Source: Calliopsis andreniformis (lineage: Eukaryota > Arthropoda > Insecta > Hymenoptera > Andrenidae). Taken from it: a stretch of DNA of 64,000 bases. The DNA lies in assembly GCF_051401765.1 (NCBI RefSeq), contig NW_027480423.1, positions 1,798,001-1,862,000 on the forward strand. Direction: 5' to 3'. How positions within the stretch are numbered: the stretch's first letter is position 1; every line of letters starts with the position of its first letter. The position numbers and the translations under genes are program-made. The notes below the pieces were generated by a model. It saw nothing but the letters and a program-made list of their open reading frames with translations. It had not been told where the DNA came from and ran no database searches. Below, piece by piece: positions 1 through 10,910 of the stretch.

Positions 1-166
1 TCTAGGGCGTTGCTCCACCAGATCGAATAGTTAGGGCCTTAGAAGTCAACGCCAGAAGCATAAAATACAATATAAATACAACAGTTTTTCCAACGTATAA
101 AACGAATAATTGCAACCAGTATGAAAGTAATGGTCATTTCTACGTTCCGGACAACCTAGGCTTCAC
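1..166 (+). repeat. Reference monomer of the satellite
   Basis: I use this unit as the coordinate frame for the family. Order of parts: TCTAGGGCGTTGCTCC at 1-16, a stretch around GATCGAATAGTTAGGGCC to position 37, AGTCAACGCC at 44-53, an AT-rich core from about 59 to 110 that includes a T5 tract at 85-89 and TATAAAACG at 96-104, TTGCAACCAG at 110-119, a GAAAGTNATGG segment, then TCTACGTTCC and AACCTAGGCTTCAC to 166. The start is arbitrary, because an array has no natural first base. The AvrII-type palindrome CCTAGG at 155-160 is kept in most units. Confidence 0.95.
6..53. other. Perfect 7-bp inverted repeat within the monomer (example)
   Basis: GGCGTTG at 6-12 is the exact reverse complement of CAACGCC at 47-53, leaving a 34-base loop. 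The pair recurs in the large class of monomers that keep both GGGCGTTG and GTCAACGCC. It is lost where the right arm becomes CAATGCC or the left arm becomes GCGTCG. It could form a hairpin in single-stranded DNA or in a satellite transcript. Whether this happens is not shown by the sequence. Confidence 0.6.
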
Positions 167-2141
167 TCTAGGGCGTTGCTCCACCACATCGAATAGCTAC
201 GGCCTTAGAAGTCAACGCCAGAAGCATAAAATACAATAAATATACAAGAGTTTTTCCATCGTATATCAGGAATAATTGTAACCAGTGTGAAAGTGATGGT
301 CATTTCTACGTTCAGGGCAACGTAGGCTTCACTCTAGGGCGTTGTTCCAACAGATCGAACACTTAGGGCCTGAGAAGGCACCGCCAGAAGCATAAAATAC
401 AATATAAATATAACAGTTTTTCCATCGTATAAAACGAATAATAGCAATCAGTGTGAAAGTTATGGTCAATTCTAAGTTCCGGGCAACCTAGGCATCACCC
501 TAGGGCGTCGCTCCAACAGACTGAATAGTTACGGCCTTAGAAGTCAACGCCGGAAGCATAAAATGCAATAAAAATACAACAGTTTTTCCATCGTATAAAA
601 GGATTAATTGCAACCAGTTTGAAAGTGATGGTCATTTCTACTTTCCGGGCAACCTAGGCTTCACTCGAGGGCGTTGCTCCACCAGATCGAATAGCTACGG
701 CCTTAGACGTCAACGCCAGATGCATAAAATACAATATAACTACAACAGTTTTTCTATCGTATAAAACGAATAATTGCAACCAGTATAAAAGTTATGGCCA
801 TTTCTACGTTCCGGGTAACCTAGGCTTCACTCTATGGCGTTCTTCCACCACATCGAATAGCTACGGCCTCAGAAGTCAACGCCTGAAGCATAAAATACGA
901 TAAAAATACAACAGTCTTTCCATCCTATAACAGGAATAATTGCAACCCGTGTGGAAGTGATGGTCATTTGTACGTTCCAGGCAACCTAGGCTTCACTCTA
1001 GGGCGTTGTTCCACCAGATCGAATTGTTAGGGCCTAAGAAGTCAACGCCAGAAGCATAAGATACTATATAAATACAACAGTTTTTCCATCGTATAAAACG
1101 AATAATTGCTACCAGTATGGAAGCGATGCTCATTTCTACGTACCGGGCAACCTAGGCCTCACTCTAGGGCGTTGGTCCTCCAGATTGAATAGTTAGGGCC
1201 TAAGAAATCAACGGCAGAAGCATAAAATACAATATAAATATACCTGTTTTTCCATCGTGTAAAACGAATAATTTCAACCAGTGTGAATGTTATGGTCATT
1301 TCTACATTCCGAGCAACCTAGGCTTCACTGTAGGTCGTTGATCCACCAGATAGAATAGTGAGGGCCTTAGTAGTCAACGCCAGAAGCATAAAATTCAATA
1401 AAGATGCAACAGTTTTTCCATCATATAAAACGAATAATTGCAACCAGTATGAAAGCTATGGTCATTTCTACTTTACGGGCAACCTAGGCTACACCCTAGG
1501 GCGTTGCTCCTACAGATAGAATAGTTAGGGCCTTAGAAGTCAATGCCCGAAGCATCAAATGCAATAAAAATACAACAGTTTTTCCATCATATAATAGGAA
1601 TATTTGCAACCAGTTTGAAAGTGATGGTCACTTCTACGTTCCGGGCAACCTAGGCTTCACCCTAGGGCGTTGTTCCGCCAGATGGAGTAGTTAGGGCATA
1701 AGAAGTCAACCCCGACGCATAAAATGCAATAAAAATGCAACAGTTTTTCCATCGTATAAAAGGATTAATTGCAACCAGTTTGAAAGTGATGATCATTTCT
1801 ACGTTCCGGGCAACCTAGACTTCACCCTAGGGCGTTGTTCCACCAGATGGAATAGCTAGGCCATAAGAAGTCAACGCCAGAAGCATAAAATACGGTATAA
1901 ATGCAACAGCTTTTCCATGGTATAAAATGTATAATTGCAAACATTGCGAAAGTAATGGTCATTTCTACGTTCCGGGCAACCTAGGCGTCACTCTAGTGCG
2001 TTGCTCCACCACATCTAAAAGCTACGGCCTTAGACGTCAACGACAGAAGCATAAAATACAATATAAATACAACATTTTTTCCATCATATAAAACGAATAA
2101 TTGCAACCAGTATGAAAGCTATGGTCATTTCTACGTTCCGG

Positions 2142-2170
2142 GCAACCTAGGCTTCACCCTAGGGCGTTGC
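2142..2170. other. Dyad-symmetric element across the monomer junction (example)
   Basis: Left arm GCAA-CCTAGG (2142-2151), 6-base loop CTTCAC (2152-2157), right arm CCTAGG (2158-2163), 3-base bulge GCG, then TTGC (2167-2170). The arms give ten base pairs interrupted by one bulge. Monomers with CACCCTAGGGCG have the full second palindrome, while those with CACTCTAGGGCG lose one pair. The element lies in the GC-richer linker-like part of the unit, opposite the AT-rich core. Short dyad symmetries that can form cruciforms have been noted in centromeric satellites of several eukaryotes. Function here is inferred. Confidence 0.6.
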
Positions 2171-2514
2171 TCCAACAGATCGAATAGTTAGTGCCTTAGA
2201 AGTCAACGGCCGAAGCATAAAATACAAAATAAATAGAACTGTTTTTCCATCGTATAAAACGAATAATTGCTACCGGTGTGAAAGTTATTTCCATTTGTAC
2301 GTTCCGGGCACCCTAGGCTTCACCGTAGGGCGTTCTTCCACCAGATGGAATAGTTAGGGCATAAGAAGTCAACGCCAGAAGCATAAAATACAATAAAGAT
2401 GCAACAGCTTTTCCATCGTATTAAACGAATAATTTCAACCAGTGTGAATGTTATTGTCATTTCTACATTCCGAGCAACCTAGGCTTCACTCTAGGGCGTT
2501 GATCCACCAGATAG

Positions 2515-5500
2515 AATAGTGAGGGCCTTAGAAGTCAACGCCAGAAGCATAAAATTCAATAAAGATGCAACAGTTTTTCCATCATATAAGACGAATAATT
2601 GCAACCAGTATGAAAGCTATGGTCATTTCTACTTTACGGGCAACCTAGGCTACACCCCAGGGGGTTGCTCCTACAGATAGAATAGGTAGGGCCTTAGAAG
2701 TCAATGCCCGAAGGATCAAATGCAATAAAAAAACAACAGTTTTTCCATCATATAACAGGAATATTTGCAACCAGTTTGAAAGTGATGGTCACTTCTACGT
2801 TCCGGGCAACCTAGGCTTCACGCTAGGGCGTTGCTCCACCAGATCGAATAGCTAGGGCCTTAGAAGTCAACGCCCGAAGCATAAAATACAAAATAAATAG
2901 TACAGCTTTTCCATTGTATAAAACGCATAATTGCTACCGGTGTGAAAGTTATGGTCATTTCTACGTTCCGGGCAACCTAGGCTTCACCCTAGGTCGTTGT
3001 TCCACCAGATGGAATAGTTAGGGCCTTAGAAGTCAACGCCCGAAGTATAAAATACAAAATAAATAGAACAGTTTTTCCATCGTATAAAACTAATAATTTC
3101 AACCAGTGTGAAAGTAATGGGCATTTCTACGTTCCGCTCAACCTAGGCTTCACTCTAGGGCGTTGCTCCACCACATCGAATAGCTACGGCCTTAGAAGTC
3201 AACGCCAGAAGCATAAAATACAATAAATATACAAGAGTTTTTCCATCGTATATCAGGAATAATTGCAACCAGTGTGAAAGTGATGGTCATTTCTACGTTC
3301 CGGGCAACGTAGGCTTCACTCTAGGGCGTTGTTCCAACAGATCGAACACTTAGGGCCTAAGAAGGCGCCGCCAGAAGCATAAAATACAATATAAATATAA
3401 CAGTTTTTCCATCGCATAAAACGAATAATAGCAATCAGTGTGAAAGTTATGGTCATTTCTAAGTTCCGGGCAACCTAGGCTTCACCCTAGGGCGTCGCTC
3501 CAACAGATTGAATAGTTAGGGCCTTAGAAGTCAACGCCCGACGCATAAAATGCAATAAAAATGCAAAAGTTTTTCCATCGTATAAAAGGATTAATTGCAA
3601 CCAGTTTGAAAGTGATGGTCATTTCTACGTTCCGGGCAACCTAGGCTTCACCCTAGGGCGTTGTTCCGCCAGATGGAGTAGTTAGGGCATAAGAAGTAAA
3701 CCCCGACGCATAAAATGCAATAAAAATGCAACAGTTTTTCCATCGTATAAAAGGATTAATTGCAACCAGTTTGAAAGTGATGGTCATTTCTACGTTCCGG
3801 GCGACCTAGGCTTCACCCTAGGGCGTTGTTCCACCATATGGAATAGCTAGGCCATAAGAAGTCAACGCCAGAGGCATAAAATACGGTATAAATACAACAG
3901 CTTTCCATCGTATAAAATGTATAATTGCAAACATTGCGAAAGTAATGGTCATTTCTACGTTCCGGGCAACCTAAGCGTCACTCTAGTGCGTTGCTCCACC
4001 ACATCTAATAGCTACGGCCTTAGACGTCAACGACAGAAGCATAAAATACAATATAAATACAACATTTTTTCCATCATATAAAACGAATAATTGCAACCAG
4101 TATGAAAGCTATGGTCATTTCTACTTTACGGGCAACCTAGGCTACACCCTAGGGCGTTGCTCCTACAGATTGAACAGTGAGGGCCTTAGAAGTCAACGCC
4201 AGAAGCATAAAATTCAATAAAGATGCAACAGTTTTTCCATCATATAAGACGAATAATTGCAACCAGTATGAAAGCTATGGTCATTTCTACTTTACGGGCA
4301 ACCTAGGCTACGCCCTAGGGCGTTGCTCCTACAGATAGAATAGTTAGAGCCTCAGGTGTCAATGTCCGAAGCATCAAATGCAATAAAAAAACAACAGTTT
4401 TTCCATCATATAACAGGAATATTTGCAACCAGTTTGAAAGTGATGGTCACTTCTACGTTCCGGGCAACCTAGCCTTCACGCTAGGGCGTTGCTCAACCAG
4501 ATCGAATAGCTATGGCCTTAGAAGACAACGCCCGAAGCATAAAATACAAAATAAATAGTACAGTTTTTCCATTGTATAAAACGTATAATTGCTACCGGTG
4601 TGAAAGTTATGGTCATTTCTACGTTCCGGGCAACCTAGGCTTCACCCTAGGTCGTTGTTCCACCAGATGGAATAGTTAGGGCCTTAGAAGTCAACGCCCG
4701 AAGTATAAAATACAAAATAAATAGAACAGTTTTTCCATCGTATAAAACTAATAATTTCAACCAGTGTGAAAGTAATGGGCATTTCTACGTTCCGGTCAAC
4801 CTAGGCTTCACTCTAGGGCGTTGCTCCGCCACATCGAATAGCTACGGCCTTAGAAGTCAACGCCAGAAGCATAAAATACAATAAATATACAAGAGTTTTT
4901 CCATCGTATATCAGGAATAATTGCAACCAGTGTGAAAGTGATGGTCATTTCTACGTTCCGGGCAACGTAGGCTCCACTCTAGGGCGTTGTTCCAACAGAT
5001 CGAACACTTAGGGCCTAAGGAGGCACCGCCAGAAGCATAAAATACAATATAAATATAACAGTTTTTCCATCGTATAAAACGAATAATAGCAATCAGTGTG
5101 AAAGTTATGGTCATTTCTAAGTTCCGGGCAACCTAGGCTTCACCCTAGGGCGTCGCTCCAACAGATTGAATAGTTAGGGCCTTAGAAGGCAACGCCCGAC
5201 GCATAAAATGCTATAAAAATGCAACAGTTTTTCCATCGTATAAAAGGATTAATTGCAACCAGTTTGAAAGTGATGGTCATTTCTACGTTCCGGGCAACCT
5301 AGGCTTCACCCTAGGGCGTTGTTCCGCCAGATGGAGTAGTTAGGGCATAAGAAGTAAACCCCGACGCATAAAATGCAATAAAAATGCAACAGTTTTTCTA
5401 TCGTATAAAAGGATTAATTGCAACCAGTTTGAAAGTGATGGTCATTTCTACGTTCCGGGCGACCTAGGCTTCACCCTAGGGCGTTGTTCCACCAGATGGA

Positions 5501-5830
5501 ATTGCTAGGCCATAAGAAGTCAACGCCAGAGGCATAAAATACGGTATAAATACAACAACTTTCCATCGTATAAAATGTATAATTGCAAACATTGCGAAAG
5601 TAATGGTCATTTCTACGTTCCGGGCAACCTAGGCGTCACTCTAGTGCGTTGCTCCAACACATCTAATAGCTACGGCCTTAGACGTCAACGACAGAAGCAT
5701 AAAATACAATATAAATACAACATTTTTTCCATCATATAAAACGAATAATTGCAACCAGTATGAAAGCTATGGTCATTTCTACTTTACGGGCAACCTAGGC
5801 TACACCCTAGGGCGTTGCTTCTACAGATTG
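2515..5830 (+). repeat. 10-monomer HOR, two tandem copies (1658-bp unit)
   Basis: Diagnostic variants recur exactly 1658 bp apart: CACGCTAGGG at 2819 and 4477, CCACATCGAATAGCTACGG at 3171 and 4829, and the monomer with AATACGGTATAAAT. The unit is 2 bp short of 10 x 166; one loss is a missing T in the T tract of an ACAGCTTTCCATCG-type monomer. Similarity stops near 2.51 kb on the left and near 5.83 kb on the right. The copies differ at scattered single bases. The same 10-mer returns at 31-35.5 kb. Confidence 0.88.
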
Positions 5831-6389
5831 AATAGTTAGGGCCTTAGAAGTCAATGCCCGAAGGATAAAATGCAATAAAAATACAACAGTTTTTCCATCA
5901 TATAACAGGAGTATTTGCCACCAGTTTGAAAGTGATGGAACTTGCTACGTTCCGGGCAACTTAGGCTTCACTCTAGGGCGTTGCTCCACCAGATCGAATA
6001 GTTAGTGCCTTAGAAGTCAATGCCAGAAGCATAAAATACAATATAAATACAACAGTTTTTCCATCGTATAAAACGAATAATTGCAACCAGTATGAATGAT
6101 AACGTCATTTCTACTTTCCGGGCAACCTAGGCATCACCCTAGGGCGTTGCTTCAACAGATTGAATATTTAGGGCCTTAGAAGTCAACGCCGGAAGCATAA
6201 AATGCAATAAAAATACATCAGTTTTTCCATCATATAAAAGGATTAATCGCAAACAGTTTGAAAGTGATGGTCACTTCTACGTTCCGGGCAACCTAGGCTT
6301 TACTCTAGGGCGTTGCTCCACCAGATCGAATAGTTAGTGCCTTAGAAGTCAACGCCAGAAGCATAAAATACACTATAAACACAACAGTT
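5831..6389 (+). repeat. Linking monomers between two HOR blocks
   Basis: About 3.4 monomers. It includes the rare GGAGTATTTGCCACC / GGAACTTGCTACG unit, which is also seen at 11.55, 14.38, 19.03 and 23.17 kb, followed by the GAATGATAACGTC and GGATTAATCGC units. This series matches the middle of the 17-monomer HOR, so it is probably a fragment of that arrangement. Nothing else is present. Confidence 0.75.
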
Positions 6390-9300
6390 TTTCCATCGTG
6401 TAAAACGAATAATTGCTACCTGTATGGAAGTGATGGTCATTTCTACGTTCCGGGCAACCTAGGCCTCACTCTAGGGCGTTGTTCCACCAGATTGAATAGT
6501 TAGGGCCTAAGAAATCAACGCCAGAAGCATAAAATACAATATAAATATAACAGTTTTTCCATCGTATAAAACGAATAATTTCAACCAGTGTGAATGGTAT
6601 GGTCATTTGTACGTTCCAGGCAACCTAGGCTTCACTCTATGGCGTTCTTCCACCACATCGAATAGCTACGGCCTCAGAAGTCAACGCCTGAAACATAAAG
6701 TACAATAAAAATATAACAGTCTTTCCATCCTATAACAGGAATAATTGCAACCCGCGTGGAAGTGATGGTCATTTGTACGTTCCAGGCAACCTAGGCTTCA
6801 CTCTAGGGCGTTGTTCCACCAGATTGAATAGTTAGGGCCTAAGAAATCAACGCCAGAAGCATAAAATACAATGTAAATATAACAGTTTTTCCATCGTATA
6901 AAACGAATAATTTCAACCAGTGTGAATGTTATGGTCATTTCTACATTCCGAGCAACCTAGGCTACACTCTAGGGCGTTGGTCCACCAGAGAGAATTGTTA
7001 GGGCCTTAGAAGTCAACGCCAGAAGCATAAAATTCAATAAAGATGCAACAGTTTTTCCATCGTATAGCAGGAATAATTGCAAACAGTGTGAAAGCACTGG
7101 TCATTTCTACGTTCCGGGTAACCTAGGCTTCACTCTAGGGCGTTGTTCCACCAGATCGAACAGTTAGGGCCTAAGAAGGCAACGCCAGAAGGATAAAATA
7201 CAATATAAACACAACAGTTTTTCCATCGTATAAAACGAATAATTGCTACCAGTATGGAAGTGATGGTCATTTCTACGTTCCGGGCAACCTAGGCCTCACT
7301 CTAGGGCGTTGTTCCACCAGATTGAATAGTTAGGGCCTAAGAAATCAACGCCAGAAGCATACAATACAATATAAATATAACAGTTTTTCCATCGTATAAA
7401 ACGAATAATTTCAACCAGTGTGAATGTTATGGTCATTTCTATATTCCGAGCAACCTAGGCTACACTCTAGGGCGTTGATCCACCACAGAGAATAGTTAGG
7501 GCCATAGAAGTCAACGCCAGAAGCACAAAATTCAATAAAGATGCAACAGTTTTTCCATCATATAAAACGAATAATTGCAACCAGTATGAAAGCTATGGTC
7601 ATTTCTACTTGACGGGCAACCTAGGCTACACCCTAGGGCGTTGCTCCAACAGATTGAATAGTTAGGGCCTTAGAAGTCAACGCCGGAAGCATAAAATGCA
7701 ATAATAATACATCAGTTTTTCCATCGTATAAAAGGATTAATTGCAAACAGTTTGAAAGTGATGGTCACTTCTACGTTCCGGGCAACCTAGGCTTTACTCT
7801 AGGGCGTTGCTCCACCAGATCGGATAGTTAGTGCCTTAGAATCCAACGCCAGAAGCATAAAATACAATATAAACACAACAGTTTTTCCATCGTATAAAAC
7901 GAATAATTGCTATCAGTATGGAAGTGATGGTCATTTCTACGTTCCGGGCAACCTAGGCCTCACTCTAGGGCGTTGTTCCACCAGATTGAATAGTTAGGGC
8001 CTAAGAAATCAACGCCAGAAGCATTAAATACAATATAAATATAACAGTTTTTCCATCGTATAAAACGAATAATTTCAACCAGTGTGAATGTTATGGTCAT
8101 TTCTACATGCCGAGCAACCTAGGCTACACTCTAGGGCGTTGGTCCACCAAAGAGAAAAGTTAGGGCCTTAGAAGTCAACGCCAGAAGCATAAAATTCAAT
8201 AAAGATGCAACAGTTTTTCCATCGTATAAAACGAATAATTGCTACCTGTATGGAAGTGATGGTCATTTCTACGTTCTGGGCAACGTAGGCTTCACTCTAG
8301 GGCGTTGTTCCACCAGATTGAATAGTTAGGGCCTAAGAAATCAACGCCAGAAGCATAAAATACAATATAAATATAACAGTTTTTCCATCGTATAAAACGA
8401 ATAATTTCAACCAGTGTGAATGGTATGGTCATTTGTACGTTCCAGGCAACCTAGGCTTCACTCTATGGCGTTCTTCCACCACATCGAATAGCTACGGCCT
8501 CAGAAGTCAACGCCTGAAGCATAAAGTACAATAAAAATATAACAGTCTTTCCATCCTATAACAGGAATAATTGCAACCCGCGTGGAAGTGATGGTCATTT
8601 GTACGTTCCAGGCAACCTAGGCTTCACTCTAGGGCGTTGTTCCACCAGATTGAATAGTTAGGGCCTAAGAAATCAACGCCAGAAGCATAAAATACAATGT
8701 AAATATAACAGTTTTTCCATCGTATAAAACGAATAATTTCAACCAGTGTGAATGTTATGGTCATTTCTACATTCCGAGCAACCTAGGCTACACTCTAGGG
8801 CGTTGGTCCACCAGAGAGAATTGTTAGGGCCTTAGAAGTCAACGCCAGAAGCATAAAATTCAATAAAGATGCAACAGTTTTTCCATCGTATAGCAGGAAT
8901 AATTGCAAACAGTGTGAAAGCACTGGTCATTTCTACGTTCCGGGTAACCTAGGCTTCACTCTAGGGCGTTGTTCCACCAGATCGAACAGTTAGGGCATAA
9001 GAAGGCAACGCCAGAAGGATAAAATACAATATAAACACAACAGTTTTTCCATCGTATAAAACGAATAATTGCTACCAGTATGGAAGTGATGGTCATTTCT
9101 ACGTTCCGGGCAACCTAGGCCTCACTCTAGGGCGTTGTTCCACCAGATTGAATAGTTAGGGCCTAAGAAATCAACGCCAGAAGCATACAATACAATATAA
9201 ATATAACAGTTTTTCCATCGTATAAAACGAATAATTTCAACCAGTGTGAATGTTATGGTCATTTCTATATTCCGAGCAACCTAGGCTACACTCTAGGGCG

Positions 9301-10041
9301 TTGATCCACCACAGAGAATAGTTAGGGCCATAGAAGTCAACGCCAGAAGCACAAAATTCAATAAAGATGCAACAGTTTTTCCATCATATAAAACGAATAA
9401 TTGCAACCAGTATGAAAGCTATGGTCATTTCTACTTGACGGGCAACCTAGGCTACACCCTAGGGCGTTGCTCCAACAGATTGAATAGTTAGGGCCTTAGA
9501 AGTCAACGCCGGAAGCATAAAATGCAATAATAATACATCAGTTTTTCCATCGTATAAAAGGATTAATTGCAAACAGTTTGAAAGTGATGGTCACTTCTAC
9601 GTTCCGGGCAACCTAGGCTTTACTCTAGGGCGTTGCTCCACCAGATCGGATAGTTAGTGCCTTAGAATCCAACGCCAGAAGCATAAAATACAATATAAAC
9701 ACAACAGTTTTTCCATCGTATAAAACGAATAATTGCTATCAGTATGGAAGTGATGGTCATTTCTACGTTCCGGGCAACCTAGGCCTCACTCTAGGGCGTT
9801 GTTCCACCAGATTGAATAGTTAGGGCCTAAGAAATCAACGCCAGAAGCATTAAATACAATATAAATATAACAGTTTTTCCATCGTATAAAACGAATAATT
9901 TCAACCAGTGTGAATGTTATGGTCATTTCTACATGCCGAGCAACCTAGGCTACACTCTAGGGCGTTGGTCCACCAAAGAGAAAAGTTAGGGCCTTAGAAG
10001 TCAACGCCAGAAGCATAAAATTCAATAAAGATGCAACAGTT
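6390..10041 (+). repeat. 11-monomer HOR, two tandem copies (1826-bp unit)
   Basis: Markers recur exactly 1826 bp (11 x 166) apart: GCTACCTGTATGG at 6415 and 8241, and GCTACACTCTAGGGCGTTGG at 6961 and 8787. The copies span about 6.39-8.21 and 8.21-10.04 kb. They look nearly identical by eye; one visible difference is GGGCCTAAG versus GGGCATAAG near 7168 and 8994. The exact period with no indel drift points to a recent duplication. Confidence 0.9.
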
Positions 10042-10910
10042 TTTCCATCGTATAGCAGGAATAATTGCAAACAGTGTGAAAGTACTGGTCATTTCTACGT
10101 TCCGGGTAACCTAGGCTTCACTCTAGGGCGCTGTTCCACCAGATCGAACAGTTAGGGCATAAGAATGCAACGCCAGAAGCATAAAATACAATATAAACAC
10201 AACAGTTTTTCCATCGTATAAAACGAATAATTGCTACCAGTATGGAAGTGATGGTCATTTCTACGTTCCGGGCAACCTAGGCCTCACTCTAGGGCGTTCT
10301 TTCACCACATTGAATAGTTAGGGCCTAAGAAATCAACACCAAAAGCATAAAATACAATATAAATATAACAGTTTTTCCATCGTATAAAACGAATAATTTC
10401 AACCAGTGTGAATGTTATGGTCATTTCTATATTCCGAGCAACCTAGGCTACACACTAGGGCGTTGATCCACCAGAGAGAATAGTTAGGGCCTTAGAAGTC
10501 AACGCCAGAAGCATGAAATTCAATAAAGATGCAACAGTTTTTCCATCGTATAGCAGGAATAATAGCAACCAGTGTGAAAGTTATGGTCATTTCTACGTTC
10601 CGGCAACCTAGGCTTCACCCCAGGGCGTTGTTCCACCAGATCGAATAGTTAGGGCGTAAGAAGTGAACGCCAGAAGCATAAAATAAAATATAAATACAAC
10701 AGTTTTTCTATCATATAAAACGAGTAATTGCATCCAGAATGAAAGTTGTGGTCATTTCTACTTTCCGGGCAACCTAGGCTACACCCTAGGGCGTTGCTCC
10801 AACAGATTGAATAGTTAGGGCTTTAGAAGTCAATGCCCGAAGCATAAAATGCAATAAAAATACAACAGTTTTTCCATCGTATAAACGGATTAATTGCAAC
10901 CAGTTTGAAA
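10042..10910 (+). repeat. Five linking monomers, copied elsewhere
   Basis: The series contains the units with GCATGAAATTC (about 10.51 kb), ACGTTCCGGCAACC (a one-base deletion, about 10.6 kb) and TTGCATCCAGAATG (10.73 kb). The same ordered series appears at about 19.67-20.55 kb (offset 9627 bp, 58 monomers less 1) and again at about 26.3-27.2 kb, so this stretch belongs to the Y-type block. Nothing else is present. Confidence 0.8.

Larger units (their letters stand above)
1..2514 (+). repeat. Left block: about 15 monomers of mixed types
   Basis: There is no simple tandem HOR inside this block. About 1.24-1.66 kb resembles 2.40-2.82 kb at an offset of 1161 bp (7 monomers); both carry the unusual TCTACATTCCGAGC and CAGATAGAATAGTGAG variants. 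The monomers at about 150-540 match 3140-3530 at an offset of exactly 2988 bp (18 monomers). The first two units are the same types seen at 10.95, 13.77, 16.93, 17.6, 20.6 and 27.2 kb. No gene is present. Confidence 0.8.

Noticed and set aside
30..40. Telomere repeat (TTAGGG or TTTAGGG)
   Set aside because: GTTAGGGCC occurs only once per 166-bp monomer and is never in tandem, so it is a chance match.
92..104. TATA box or promoter at CGTATAAAACG in each monomer
   Set aside because: An AT-rich word in every unit is not evidence of a promoter. There is no gene or conserved initiator downstream.
130..160. CENP-B box
   Set aside because: The segment ATTTCTACGTTCCGGGC lines up loosely with the box, but I count three mismatches among its nine essential bases, so I do not call it.
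4911..5114. Minus-strand open frame of 67 codons
   Set aside because: It lies fully within two satellite monomers and is the antisense of a 10-mer HOR segment. Its copies elsewhere in the window carry stops, and there is no flanking gene structure.
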